Positions 35,184-44,036 of a stretch of DNA of 64,000 bases are shown here, piece by piece. Both the position numbers and the translations under genes were made by a program. Below the pieces are notes generated by a model. The model worked only from the letters and a program-made list of their open reading frames with translations. It did no database searches and was not told the DNA's origin. Source of the stretch: Arthrobacter sp. EPSL27 (lineage in GTDB: Bacteria; Actinomycetota; Actinomycetes; Actinomycetales; Micrococcaceae); NCBI RefSeq assembly GCF_001512305.1, contig NZ_LNUT01000004.1, positions 239,811 through 303,810 on the forward strand, read 5' to 3'. The stretch's first letter is position 1, and every line of letters begins with the position of its first letter.

Positions 35184-35872
35184 GCATGACCGAGGCAATC
35201 GGCCGCATGCAGGGCATCCAGTCAATGATCGCCGAACTGACGCGCCCCGCGGCAGCCCAGGCTGACGCCGCCGCCCTGAAATCGGCCGCGGCAACGTCGC
35301 TCGCTACCGGGACCGGCACCGGCGACGCGGCGTCCTTCACCGACGCCCTCGCCGCCGCACTGGGCGGGACCAGCGGAACCGGCACCTCCTCGCTGCCCGG
35401 CCTTTCCTCCCTCCCCGGCGGCCTGGGGCTGGGAAGCACGACGCCGGTCGGTGCGCTGAAGGGCATCACCGCTCCCGCCACAGTTCCCGCAGCCGGCGCG
35501 GCGACAGGCAATGACGTGGTGGCCATGGCGAAGAAGTACATCGGCGTCCCGTATGTCTGGGGCGGAACCAACCCCGCTACGGGAATGGACTGCTCCGGCT
35601 TCACCCAGCGGGTGTTCAAGGACCTTGGCATCGAGATTCCGCGCGTGGTCAGCGACCAGATGCGGCAGGGAACGCCGGTGGCCTCCCTCGCCGAGGCGAA
35701 GCCCGGTGACCTGCTGGTGAGCTTCGGCGGAGACCATATCTCCATCTACCTGGGCAACGGCAAAGCCATCGACGCGCCGGTGCCCGGCAAGACCATCCAG
35801 ATCCGTGACGCCTGGGAGCAGCACTCCAATCTCACGTCCATCCGGCGCATCGTCCCCGCCGGGACGGCGTGA
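35180..35872 (+). CDS. C40 (NlpC/P60) peptidase within the flagellar operon
   Basis: A 230-residue protein. Residues 1-110 begin with a helical MTEAIGRMQGIQSMIAELT and continue with a Gly/Ser/Thr-rich linker. Residues 112-228 form an NlpC/P60 domain with MAKKYIGVPYVWGGTNP, the catalytic Cys near 138 in GMDCSGFTQRVF, and the catalytic His in GGDHISIYLGNG. Such enzymes cleave peptide stems of peptidoglycan. There is no signal peptide, so export may go through the flagellar type III route, as for FlgJ-type rod-cap muramidases. It lies between fliJ and fliK with 4-bp and 1-bp overlaps, indicating a flagellar role, probably making room for the rod in the wall. Confidence 0.88.
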   Translation: MSMTEAIGRMQGIQSMIAELTRPAAAQADAAALKSAAATSLATGTGTGDAASFTDALAAALGGTSGTGTSSLPGLSSLPGGLGLGSTTPVGALKGITAPATVPAAGAATGNDVVAMAKKYIGVPYVWGGTNPATGMDCSGFTQRVFKDLGIEIPRVVSDQMRQGTPVASLAEAKPGDLLVSFGGDHISIYLGNGKAIDAPVPGKTIQIRDAWEQHSNLTSIRRIVPAGTA

Positions 35873-37626
35873 TGAAGGGCCTGGATCTCGCCTCCGCCCT
35901 GGCCGGCCCGGTGCAGGGCCGGGGATCGCAGCCGGGCGGGCGCCCAGTGCCTGCCGAGGGAACCCCGGACATTTTTGGGGCCGTGCTGGGTGAAACGCTC
36001 AGCTCCGTCCAGGGTGCCGCCGTCGGGCCCGGGCCAGCGCCCGACGGCGGGACGGCCGACGCGGCAGCAGACAACGCGTCCGCCGATGAGGCCAGCCAGG
36101 GGAGCGGCAGCGCGTCCCTTACGGGGCATGACCCTGCGGGCGTCTTCGCCTCTACTGCAGCCAACTTCGTGATGCTTTCCGGCGCGCCGGGTGCGCCTGC
36201 CGGGGTGCCGGCCGCCGCCGTTGGTCAGGCTTCGGTGCCGGACGGGGATGCGGCCGGTACCGCTGTTCCGGCGCCGGGCAGCCACCTGCCGGTGCCGGCA
36301 GGCGTGACGGCAGCGTATGGCCCGGCCGGACTCGATGCTCCGGCCCTGAGCCCGGCTGGAACCGCGCGCACCCTAGCTGCGCAGAACTTGCCTGCACAGT
36401 CCGCGGCTGCACAGGCAACGCCTGCACAGTTCTCTCCTGCACCGGGCGGGAGCATGCAGGTACTGGACCCGCAGCCGGCACCTGCGCAGGCCCCGTCTGC
36501 ACAGTCCGTGCCCGCGACGACCGGGACCACGCCGGTTCCGGTCCCGCAGCCGGCCGCCATGCCGGTCCCGGTCCCGCAGCCGGACGCCATGGCCGGCGGG
36601 CAGGCCGCCGCGCAGCCGGAGCGGGCCCTGCCGGCACCTGCCTTGCCGACTCCTGCCTTGCCGGCTGCCGAGGCCGGTGGCACCGCGGGGCTGCCGGGTG
36701 TCACTGCCAACCGGCCGTCCCTCGCCGGGCAGAACCAGACCGCCCCTGCCGCCGGCAACGGCAACGGCGCCAGCGGCAACGCCGCCAATGGCATAGCTGA
36801 TGCCCCTGCGAACGCTCAGGCCACATCGGCGGAGCCAGCCGCCAGCGTCCTTGGGGCCGGCACGGGCCAGCCGGTTGGCCGGTCCGCGGCCGCCCCGGCG
36901 CCGCTTGCACCGGGGACCACAGCAGCCGCGCCCGCCGGGGCAGCTGCCCTTCCGGCGGCAGCGCCCGGCGAAGGCAGCCGTCCCGAAGCCGCACGTGCCG
37001 GGACCGCGTCCGCGTCGACGTCCGTGGACCCGCTTGGCGCGGCCGGAACCGTGGCGGGCACCCCGGCGCCGGCCAGCCAGCCGACGTCGGTCCCTGCCGC
37101 GCAGCAGCCGGCACCGCCGGCGCCGCCCTCCCCGCCGGCGGCTGCGCTCCAGCCGCAACTGGCCAGGCCGCTGTTCACCCTCGCCGCCGCAGCGCCGGGG
37201 GAGCACGTCATGACGCTACAGGTCACCCCCGATGACCTGGGGCCCATGACGGTAAGGGCGCACATCGATGCCGCCGGCGTCCGGATCGAACTGTTTGCAC
37301 CGGGCGACGCCGGACGCGAGGCCATCAGGGGAGTCCTGCCGGAGCTCCGCAAGGAGCTCGCTGACGCCGGTTTCGGCGCCAGCCTGGATCTGTCCGAACG
37401 CAACGGGCCGGGCAGTGGTTCCCGGGACGGTTCCGGCCAGGAACCGGCGGGCCGGGACGGAACCGGGAGGGGACCGGGGTCGGGCCCGGGCTCCGGGCCC
37501 GGCAGCCGGGATGCCCCCGACGGCCACGGCCCCGGCCACCGCTGGGGTGCCCTCACCGACAGCGACGATCTGCGGGCAGCCAGAACCCTGAACGGCGCCC
37601 AGACCACCCTCGACATTCTTGCCTGA
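35872..37626 (+). CDS. fliK: Flagellar hook-length control protein FliK
   Basis: A 584-residue protein, mostly low-complexity Ala/Pro/Gly/Gln (about residues 60-430) with repeats such as PVPQP and LPAPALP. The C-terminal Flg_hook domain (about 440-510) contains VMTLQVTPDDLGPMTVRAHI and ELRKELADAGFGASLDL, the conserved substrate-specificity-switch region. It measures hook length and triggers the FlhB switch. The last 70 residues are Gly/Arg/Asp-rich. The start is the ATG at 35872, overlapping the preceding stop (TGATG); an overlapping GTG at 35869 is less likely. Confidence 0.9.
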   Translation: MKGLDLASALAGPVQGRGSQPGGRPVPAEGTPDIFGAVLGETLSSVQGAAVGPGPAPDGGTADAAADNASADEASQGSGSASLTGHDPAGVFASTAANFVMLSGAPGAPAGVPAAAVGQASVPDGDAAGTAVPAPGSHLPVPAGVTAAYGPAGLDAPALSPAGTARTLAAQNLPAQSAAAQATPAQFSPAPGGSMQVLDPQPAPAQAPSAQSVPATTGTTPVPVPQPAAMPVPVPQPDAMAGGQAAAQPERALPAPALPTPALPAAEAGGTAGLPGVTANRPSLAGQNQTAPAAGNGNGASGNAANGIADAPANAQATSAEPAASVLGAGTGQPVGRSAAAPAPLAPGTTAAAPAGAAALPAAAPGEGSRPEAARAGTASASTSVDPLGAAGTVAGTPAPASQPTSVPAAQQPAPPAPPSPPAAALQPQLARPLFTLAAAAPGEHVMTLQVTPDDLGPMTVRAHIDAAGVRIELFAPGDAGREAIRGVLPELRKELADAGFGASLDLSERNGPGSGSRDGSGQEPAGRDGTGRGPGSGPGSGPGSRDAPDGHGPGHRWGALTDSDDLRAARTLNGAQTTLDILA

Positions 37627-37644
37627 CACGAAGGAACGCTAGCC

Positions 37645-38079
37645 ATGACGATCCAGCCCATCGCCCCCCAGCCCATTACGGCTGCGGGGGAGACCGCCCA
37701 GCCCGCAGCCGTGCGGGCCCCCGTGCAGACCATGGATTCGGAGGTCTTTATGTCCCTCCTGGTGGCCCAGCTCAAAAACCAGAACCCCAGCGCTCCCATG
37801 GACACCAACCAGATGATGAGCCAGACCATCCAGCTCTCCATGATGGAGAAGATGCAGGAGCTGACCACCAACAGCCAGGAGGGCTTCTCCCTGCAGATGC
37901 GGCAGGCCGCAGCCCAGCTGGTAGGCCAGTCCGTCGACTACACACTCAGCGACGGCGCCACCGGCACGGGCACCGCCAGCTCGGTGTCCTACTCCGGCGC
38001 AGTTCCGACCGTCAAGGTCGGCGACCTCTCCATCCCCCTCGACTCCATCACCGGGCTCACCGCTCCGGCCGCTTCCTGA
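37645..38079 (+). CDS. flgD: Flagellar hook cap protein FlgD
   Basis: A 144-residue protein matching the FlgD N-terminal domain: MDSEVFMSLLVAQLKNQNPSAPMDTNQMMSQTIQLSMMEKM (short blocks). Only part of the C-terminal region remains (GQSVDYTLSDGATGTGTA), so it is shorter than enterobacterial FlgD and lacks the FnIII-like domain, as in several Gram-positive versions. It scaffolds hook growth. GAAGGA precedes the ATG. Confidence 0.94.
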   Translation: MTIQPIAPQPITAAGETAQPAAVRAPVQTMDSEVFMSLLVAQLKNQNPSAPMDTNQMMSQTIQLSMMEKMQELTTNSQEGFSLQMRQAAAQLVGQSVDYTLSDGATGTGTASSVSYSGAVPTVKVGDLSIPLDSITGLTAPAAS

Positions 38080-38110
38080 CCAGTTTTCCACCCGTAGAAA
38101 GGCAGTTCCC

Positions 38111-39277
38111 ATGCTCCGCTCGCTGTACTCCGGAATCTCCGGCCTTCGCGCCCACCAGACCATGCTGGATGTCACCGGCAACAACATTGCCAACGTCAAC
38201 ACGGCCGGCTTCAAGGCGTCCTCCACCCAGTTCCAGGACACCCTGTCCCAGATGACCCAGGGAGCCTCCGGCCCGCAGGCTGAAACCGGCGGCACCAACC
38301 CGGCACAGATCGGCCTCGGCGTCCGCGTCGCCGGCGTCAGCACCAACTTCGCCCAGGGCTCCTCGCAGAGCACCGGCCGCGTCACCGACATGATGATCTC
38401 CGGCGATGGCTTCTTCGTCACCAGCAAGGGCGGCCAGCAGCTCTTCACCCGCGCCGGCGCGTTCAGCCCGGATGCTTCCGGCCAGCTGGTCAGCCCCGAC
38501 GGCGGCGTCCTGCAGGGCTGGACGGCCGACCAGAGCGGTGTGGTCAACACCGGCGGTCCCGTCGGCAGCCTCGCACTCAATGCCAACAACCTGGTGCCGG
38601 CCGCCTCGACCACCGCGGTCAGCGTGGACGGCAACCTGCCCAGCGAGGGAGGTACCCTGGAGCGGGTCGTCAAAGTCCACGACGCCACCGGCGCCGAACG
38701 GAACCTCACCCTGACCTTCACCGGCGCGGGCAGTAACTGGAACGTGTCGGCCTTGGATGAGAACGGCGCCACGGGGACGGCGACACTGGGCTTTGCCGCC
38801 GGGAAGCTGGCCAGCGGCGGGTCCCTGACCGTCGGCGGCATCAACGTCAATCTTGCGGACGTCTCTGCCTTCGCCGGGACCACCTCGCTCGCGGTCAGTG
38901 GCCAGAACGGGTCCGCTGCCGGCAAGCTCGAGTCCTACACCCTTGGCAGCGACGGCTCCCTGATCGGATCCTTCAGCAACGGCGCCAAGCAGGTCCTCGC
39001 CAAGATCGCCCTGGCAAACTTCACCAACCCCGCAGGCCTGGAAAAGTCCGGGGGCTCCTCCTACGTTGCCACCGCGAACTCCGGCGGCGTGCAGCTGGGC
39101 GGCGCAGGCGACGCCGGGATCGGCAGCCTGACCAGCGGCTCCCTGGAAATGTCCAACGTGGACCTCTCCCAGGAATTCACCAACCTGATCGTGGCCCAGC
39201 GGGGCTTCCAGGCCAACGCCCGCATCATCACCACCTCCGACGAGGTGCTGCAGGAGCTGGGCAACCTCAAGCGCTAA
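38111..39277 (+). CDS. flgE: Flagellar hook protein FlgE
   Basis: A 388-residue hook subunit. The N-terminus MLRSLYSGISGLRAHQTMLDVTGNNIANVNTAGFK (short blocks) carries the rod/hook signature, the FlgE-type insert follows (DMMISGDGFFV), and the C-terminus has VDLSQEFTNLIVAQRGFQANARIITTSDEVL. No separate flgF or flgG gene is in the window, so a distal-rod protein is either elsewhere or replaced. It is the last gene of the flgB operon; a terminator follows. Confidence 0.95.
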   Translation: MLRSLYSGISGLRAHQTMLDVTGNNIANVNTAGFKASSTQFQDTLSQMTQGASGPQAETGGTNPAQIGLGVRVAGVSTNFAQGSSQSTGRVTDMMISGDGFFVTSKGGQQLFTRAGAFSPDASGQLVSPDGGVLQGWTADQSGVVNTGGPVGSLALNANNLVPAASTTAVSVDGNLPSEGGTLERVVKVHDATGAERNLTLTFTGAGSNWNVSALDENGATGTATLGFAAGKLASGGSLTVGGINVNLADVSAFAGTTSLAVSGQNGSAAGKLESYTLGSDGSLIGSFSNGAKQVLAKIALANFTNPAGLEKSGGSSYVATANSGGVQLGGAGDAGIGSLTSGSLEMSNVDLSQEFTNLIVAQRGFQANARIITTSDEVLQELGNLKR

Positions 39278-39290
39278 CCCTCGATCCACC

Positions 39291-39331
39291 CGGGAGCACC
39301 CGGCGCCCTGCCCGGGTGCCGGGTGCTCCCG
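39291..39331 (+). terminator. Terminator after flgE
   Basis: A perfect 14-bp stem (CGGGAGCACCCGGC and complement) with a 13-base loop, followed by GCGTTT. Confidence 0.8.
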
Positions 39332-39356
39332 CGTTTGGCGAGGGTAGGATCGGGAG

Positions 39357-40337
39357 GTGAAAAAACAATCCTGCAGCGCCTGCGGTTCGGCCGTGTTCTT
39401 CGAAAACTCCGCTTGCCTCAGCTGCGGAACACGCCTTGGATACCTGCGGGAGACCGGTGCCGTCGTCGTGGTGGATGAGCAGGGGAGACACCGGGACGCC
39501 TCCGGCAACGTACGCCACGTCTGCGCGAATCTTCAGCTCTCCGGCTGCACCTGGCTGGCCCCGGACGACGGCGGCCAGTGCTTCAGCTGCGACCTCACCC
39601 GCACCCGTCCAAACGACCAGGACGCCAAAGGCCTCACCCAGTTCCTGGTGGCGGAACGGGCCAAACGCCAGCTGATTGCCGAACTCGACGAGCTGCGCCT
39701 GCCGATCGTCACCCGGGCGGAGGACCCGGAAAAGGGCCTCGCCTTCGACCTGTTGTCCAGCGCCCACGAGAACGTGGTCATAGGCCACGCAGACGGCATC
39801 ATCACCATCGACCTGGCGGAAAGCGATGACGCCTACCGCGAGAAGATGCGCTCACAGCTCGATGAGCCGTACCGCACCATGCTGGGCCACTTCCGGCACG
39901 AAGTGGGCCACTACTTCGAGGATGTGCTGGTCTTCGGCGATGCCAAGCAGACCCGACGCGCCCGGGAGCTCTTCGGCGACGACACCAAGGACTACCAGGC
40001 GGAAATTGACCGGCACTACTCCGAGGGCGCCCCGGCGGACTGGGAACGAAGCTACATCTCCCGGTACGCCACCATGCACCCCTACGAGGACTTTGCCGAG
40101 TGCTTCGCGCACTACCTGCATATCACCGACACCATCGACACGGCGCGGGAATACGGACTGGCCCCGACCGCGCCGAAACCCTTGCCGTTCCGCACACTGG
40201 TGTCGACCGTCTGGCTGCCGCTGTCCATCGCGCTGAACCAGGTCAACCGGAGCATGGGCAGCGGAGACCTGTACCCGTTCGTCCTCCCGGACGCCGTGAT
40301 CGACAAGCTCGAGTTCGTCCACGGGCTCCGCGGGTAG
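39357..40337 (+). CDS. Zinc-ribbon and zinc-metallopeptidase domain protein
   Basis: A 326-residue protein. Residues 5-80 have four zinc-binding-type Cys pairs (CSACG, CLSCG, a CANLQLSGC segment and CFSCD). The rest is a peptidase-like domain with HEVGHYFE (HExxH) near 180 and a downstream acidic residue in EDFAECFAHY as a likely third ligand. It matches a family often annotated as putative zinc-binding metallopeptidase, with an unknown substrate. GTG at 39357 is the only sensible start. It sits between the two flagellar operons, convergent with the diguanylate cyclase gene; whether it has a flagellar role is unclear. Confidence 0.82.
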   Translation: MKKQSCSACGSAVFFENSACLSCGTRLGYLRETGAVVVVDEQGRHRDASGNVRHVCANLQLSGCTWLAPDDGGQCFSCDLTRTRPNDQDAKGLTQFLVAERAKRQLIAELDELRLPIVTRAEDPEKGLAFDLLSSAHENVVIGHADGIITIDLAESDDAYREKMRSQLDEPYRTMLGHFRHEVGHYFEDVLVFGDAKQTRRARELFGDDTKDYQAEIDRHYSEGAPADWERSYISRYATMHPYEDFAECFAHYLHITDTIDTAREYGLAPTAPKPLPFRTLVSTVWLPLSIALNQVNRSMGSGDLYPFVLPDAVIDKLEFVHGLRG

Positions 40338-40358
40338 GGCTCGGCCGCTCCCGTGCCC

Positions 40359-41858
40359 TCAGCGGACGGCGGCCCTGGCGTCCGGCCGTCCACGCTTGCC
40401 GGCCCCGCTCTCCGGATCCGTAACCGTCCGGCGCAGGGAATCCCAAAAAGCCGTGGCATCAGCGGAGCGGGGCACATTGAGGATGCCCTGCCGGGTCAGT
40501 GAATCCGTCCACTGCTGGACCAGTTCGTGGTGGAAGACGAACTCCTGGAGCGCCGTCCGCTCCGGAAGCGGCAACCCGGCGGGACCCTGACCGGACGGCA
40601 GTTGGTCGATCGCAGCCAGCAGGGACTCCAGGGTGCGCCGTGCCGTTTCCGGCCCGCGGGTCTGCTCCGGCAGGCGGCCAGCGCGCTTGGCGGTGTCGAT
40701 CTCGCCCCGCAGCTTCTGGGTATACGACGCCCACGAGCGGGCCTGCCCCGGGTCGACGGGCAGGGTGCAGCCGTTGCCGGATCCGCGGGACTGGTCATAC
40801 ACGACGAACCGGTTCCGGCCTGCGTGCTTCGCCGCGTACATGGCCTGGTCCGCCCACTCCAGCAGGTCGTCGATCTTTTCGGACCCGGACCCGGAGGCCA
40901 CGCCCACGCTGGCCGTCATGTGCAGGTCGGCCCCTGCCACGTGAACCGGCTCCGCCGCAGCCTTCATGATCCGCTGGGCCATGCCGGCCGCCAGTCCGCT
41001 CCCCGAACCGGGCAGCAATAGGGTGAACTCGTCCCCGCCGGTCCGAGCCGCGGTGTCGCCCGCACGGCAGCAGGCCTGGATACGGCGGGCCAGTTCGAGC
41101 AGGACGGCGTCGCCGGCGGCATGGCCGTAGGAATCATTCACCGGTTTGAATCCGTCAATGTCCACGGACAGCACCAGCAGCGGCTCTCCGGCCGCGGCGG
41201 CCGCGGTGAGCCGCTCGTGCAGCAGGGTGCGGTTGGCCAGCCCGGTCAGCGGATCGTGCAGGGCCTGGCTGGCGAGCCGGTCCAGCAGGACGGTCTCTTC
41301 GGCCCGGGCCCGCTCATGGATGGACCAGTGCAGGATGCTCGTGGCGCAGATGGCCAGAAACAGGGCACTGTGGATGACTCCCCACAGCAGGGGATCCTGC
41401 AGCGCGGCAGGGTGGTTGTAAACATGGCCGGGCGAGATCATTCCGAGGACGCCGTGGTGCAGGAAAACCACAACCGCTGCCGCAGCCAGCGGCGTCCAGT
41501 CCTCGTACAGGGCCACGATCGGGACCATGATGAAGAACAGGAAGTGCGCTTCGATGGTGCCTGAGGCGTGGACGGCGATGGCCGCCACCGCCATCAGGGC
41601 GACCGCGCTGAGGGTTGCGCGGGGCCGCCGTCCCCAGCGGGCTCCCACCGCGACCGCCGCCAACCCGGACGGCAGGGCCGCCTCCAGCAGCGCATGGGCC
41701 GGATCCGTTCCCTGAAGGACCGCGAAGGCGGCGACGGCGAGGGCCGAGGCCAGCACGAACCCTGCAATCATCCGGTGGCGGAACGCCCACGCAGCCTCCG
41801 GCAGTCTGGAACCGCGGGGAAAAAAGCTGCCGATCGCGCGAAGCCACTGCGGTGCCAC
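40359..41858 (-). CDS. Membrane-bound diguanylate cyclase (GGDEF)
   Basis: A 499-residue protein. The N-terminal 190 residues hold several membrane segments with a His-containing pattern (EAHFLFFIMVPIVALYEDW, FLHHGVLG, HVYNHP), a conserved membrane input domain seen in related cyclases. The GGDEF domain follows (DPLTGLANR, then TGGDEFTLLL at about 274-278) with an I-site RAGD five residues before GGDEF, so product inhibition is likely. About 115 residues after it are helical and unassigned. It makes c-di-GMP. The GTG at 41858 is chosen for its GGGAG site seven bases upstream. It lies inside the flagellar locus, on the opposite strand, suggesting a link to motility control. Confidence 0.92.
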   Translation of the reverse strand: MAPQWLRAIGSFFPRGSRLPEAAWAFRHRMIAGFVLASALAVAAFAVLQGTDPAHALLEAALPSGLAAVAVGARWGRRPRATLSAVALMAVAAIAVHASGTIEAHFLFFIMVPIVALYEDWTPLAAAAVVVFLHHGVLGMISPGHVYNHPAALQDPLLWGVIHSALFLAICATSILHWSIHERARAEETVLLDRLASQALHDPLTGLANRTLLHERLTAAAAAGEPLLVLSVDIDGFKPVNDSYGHAAGDAVLLELARRIQACCRAGDTAARTGGDEFTLLLPGSGSGLAAGMAQRIMKAAAEPVHVAGADLHMTASVGVASGSGSEKIDDLLEWADQAMYAAKHAGRNRFVVYDQSRGSGNGCTLPVDPGQARSWASYTQKLRGEIDTAKRAGRLPEQTRGPETARRTLESLLAAIDQLPSGQGPAGLPLPERTALQEFVFHHELVQQWTDSLTRQGILNVPRSADATAFWDSLRRTVTDPESGAGKRGRPDARAAVR

Positions 41859-42010
41859 GGAGACGCTCCCAAGGTGTGAGGTGAGATTCGACGCTTTGAT
41901 CGAACCCGCGCCGCGATGGTGCTGACAGACCACTGTAGCCATTGGAAGCCGATGTGACGCGCGTTACGGCCCTGAGCCGCGCTTTTGGGTAGCCGCCGGC
42001 GCCCGGCGCC

Positions 42011-42037
42011 TAACGGATCTGCCCGTGCTGCCGACAG
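42011..42037 (+). promoter_or_regulatory. Sigma-28-type promoter of flbD-motA-motB
   Basis: TAAC, a 15-base spacer and GCCGACAG. The -10 differs from GCCGATAA at two positions. The predicted start is about 40 bases before flbD. Confidence 0.75.
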
Positions 42038-42082
42038 TAGCTATAAGAACATCTACACCTACCAGCAGAGCAGAATCGGCCC

Positions 42083-42367
42083 ATGATCGTCGTCACACGC
42101 CTCAACGGAACGCGCTTCGCGGTCAATCCGGACCTGATCGAGCGCATCCATGAGAGCCCCGACACCCACCTGGTGACCCTCGACGGCGCCGCCTACGTGG
42201 TGCTCGAAAGCCTCGCCGAGGTAGTGGAACTCATTGCCGACTACCGGGCGTATGTCCTGAGCAAAGCCCGGGACTTCCCCGCTGTGACAGGGTATCCGCT
42301 GAGCCTCGTGCCGCCGTCGGACCCCGAGGAAGACGTCCGCCCCGTACCTGAGCCACCAAGAAAGTAA
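42083..42367 (+). CDS. flbD: FlbD/SwrD-family flagellar protein
   Basis: A 94-residue protein whose first 70 residues match the FlbD/SwrD family: IVVTRLNGTRFAVNPDLIERIHESPDT and VLESLAEVVELIADYRAYV. In Bacillus, SwrD raises motor power, consistent with its place directly before motA-motB. The C-terminal 25 residues are Pro-rich. The ribosome site is weak. It is the first gene of the second flagellar operon. Confidence 0.9.
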   Translation: MIVVTRLNGTRFAVNPDLIERIHESPDTHLVTLDGAAYVVLESLAEVVELIADYRAYVLSKARDFPAVTGYPLSLVPPSDPEEDVRPVPEPPRK

Positions 42368-42370
42368 CCC

Positions 42371-43186
42371 ATGGATCCCGCAACAGCCATAGGGCTGCTC
42401 CTCGCCTTTGGCTCCCTCATCGTGATGGTCCTGCTCGAAGGCGGCAGCCTCTCGTCCCTGCTGCTGCCCGCCCCGATGATCCTCGTTTTTGGTGCCACCC
42501 TGGCCATCGGCCTTGCCGGGAACACCCTCAAGGACGTCATCCAGGCATTCAAGGCAGTGCCGGGGATGTTCATGGGGAAAACCGCCAAGCCGCAGGACAG
42601 CATCGATCAGATGGTCCGGTTCGCGGAGAAGGCACGCAGCGAGGGGCTGCTGTCCCTTGAGGAGGAAGCCGCCAGCGTCAATGACCCCTTCCTTGCCCGG
42701 GCCCTGCAAAACATCGCGGACGGCACCGACGCCGAGGACCTGCGGATGCAGATGGAAGATGAAATCGACACCAAGGCCCGCAGTGACCACTCCGCGTCGA
42801 AATTCTTCGCGTCCCTCGGCGGCTACGCCCCCACTGTCGGTATCGTCGGAACCGTGGTCTCCCTGACCCACGTCCTGGAAAACCTCTCCCAGCCGGACGA
42901 GCTGGGGCACATGATTGCCGCCGCGTTCGTGGCCACGCTCTGGGGCCTGCTCTCGGCCAACTTCATCTGGCTGCCGTTCAGTTCCCGCCTGGCCCGGCTG
43001 TCCGAACTGGACATTGAACGCCGGACGCTGCTCATGGAAGGCATGCTGGCCGTGCAGGCCGGGGCGCAGCCGCTGCTTCTTGCCGAACGGCTCCGCTCCA
43101 TGGTTCCCGAGCACCAGCTCAAGAGTTCCGACAGCGGCCGCAAACCCGCGACGGGCACCGCCGAAACTATGGACAGCGCCGCGTGA
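42371..43186 (+). CDS. motA: Flagellar stator protein MotA
   Basis: A 271-residue membrane protein with four membrane segments: TAIGLLLAFGSLIVMVLLEGG, APMILVFGATLAIGLAG, the conserved YAPTVGIVGTVVSLTHVLENL, and a final AAFVATLWGLLSANFIWLPF. The cytoplasmic loop contains RSEGLLSLEEEA and charged residues expected to meet FliG. It forms the ion-conducting stator with MotB. The C-terminal tail is longer than usual and polar. It begins 3 bp after flbD. Confidence 0.95.
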   Translation: MDPATAIGLLLAFGSLIVMVLLEGGSLSSLLLPAPMILVFGATLAIGLAGNTLKDVIQAFKAVPGMFMGKTAKPQDSIDQMVRFAEKARSEGLLSLEEEAASVNDPFLARALQNIADGTDAEDLRMQMEDEIDTKARSDHSASKFFASLGGYAPTVGIVGTVVSLTHVLENLSQPDELGHMIAAAFVATLWGLLSANFIWLPFSSRLARLSELDIERRTLLMEGMLAVQAGAQPLLLAERLRSMVPEHQLKSSDSGRKPATGTAETMDSAA

Positions 43187-44010
43187 GCGGCCGCCGGCGC
43201 CCCCGCAAGAAACCGGAAGAACACCACGTCGACGAACGCTGGATGGCGTCCTACATGGACATGGTGACGGTGCTGATGTGCCTGTTCATCGTCCTTTACG
43301 CCATGTCTACGGTGGACGCCAACAAGTTCGAGAAGCTGCGCAATTCCCTCGCCACCGGCTTCGGGGCTGTCGCGAGCGAAACCATCGACACCGCTGAGGG
43401 CACCGTGGTGCCGCCGGAACTTGTGGACGAACAGCTGGAGGCCTTCGCGGCGTCCCAGGCGGCGCAGCCCCATACGCCGCCCGATGCCCTTGAATCGGCG
43501 CTCAAAGAAGTAGACCGGCTGCGTGCCCTCGAGGACCAGATGAAGGCAGAGCTGGCGGCGGCCGGCCTGAGCGAAAACGTGGAGTTCCAGATCGACCAGC
43601 GCGGGCTCACCGTCAAGCTTGTCGGCTCCCAGACGTTCTTCGCCCCGGACCGGCCGGAGCTCACCGAGAGGGCATCCCAGGTCCTGAGAGTCATCTCCCC
43701 GATCTTGGGGCCGGCGGCCATGGAGATCATGGTCGAGGGCCACGCCGCCAACGGCGTCACCGCCTACCCTTCGACGTGGGAGCTGTCCTCGGCGCGTGCC
43801 GTGAACGTCCTGCGCTTTATGGTGGACCGCGGCGGAATTGCCCCGGGCGCCATCGGAGCCGTCGCCTTCGGCTCCGCGCGGCAGGTCAACGACGATTCCA
43901 CGCCGGAGCTGATGGAACTGAACCGCCGGGTGGACATCGTGGTCATCTCAGACCAGCCCGACGTCGTGCGGGCCCTGATTCCGGAAGTGCTCAAGCACAG
44001 CCAGAAATAG
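43183..44010 (+). CDS. motB: Flagellar stator protein MotB
   Basis: A 275-residue protein. A basic N-terminus precedes a single membrane helix with the essential Asp in SYMDMVTVLMCLFIVLYAMS, followed by VDANKFEKLRNSL; this resembles the proton-type MotB of Bacillus. A plug/linker region and the OmpA-like peptidoglycan-binding domain follow (IMVEGHAANGV, then LSSARAVNVLRFMV and MELNRRVDIVVI). It anchors the stator to the wall. GTG overlaps the motA stop (GTGA). Confidence 0.94.
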   Translation: MSGRRRPRKKPEEHHVDERWMASYMDMVTVLMCLFIVLYAMSTVDANKFEKLRNSLATGFGAVASETIDTAEGTVVPPELVDEQLEAFAASQAAQPHTPPDALESALKEVDRLRALEDQMKAELAAAGLSENVEFQIDQRGLTVKLVGSQTFFAPDRPELTERASQVLRVISPILGPAAMEIMVEGHAANGVTAYPSTWELSSARAVNVLRFMVDRGGIAPGAIGAVAFGSARQVNDDSTPELMELNRRVDIVVISDQPDVVRALIPEVLKHSQK

Positions 44011-44036
44011 GCTGGTTATTGCCTGTGGGGAACTGC

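Noticed and set aside
43183..43330. MotB as a sodium-type (PomB-like) stator, suggested by the LMC segment in the helix.
   Set aside because: The rest of the helix and following region (LFIVLYAMSTVDANKF) is closer to the proton-type MotB of Bacillus; ion choice cannot be settled here.
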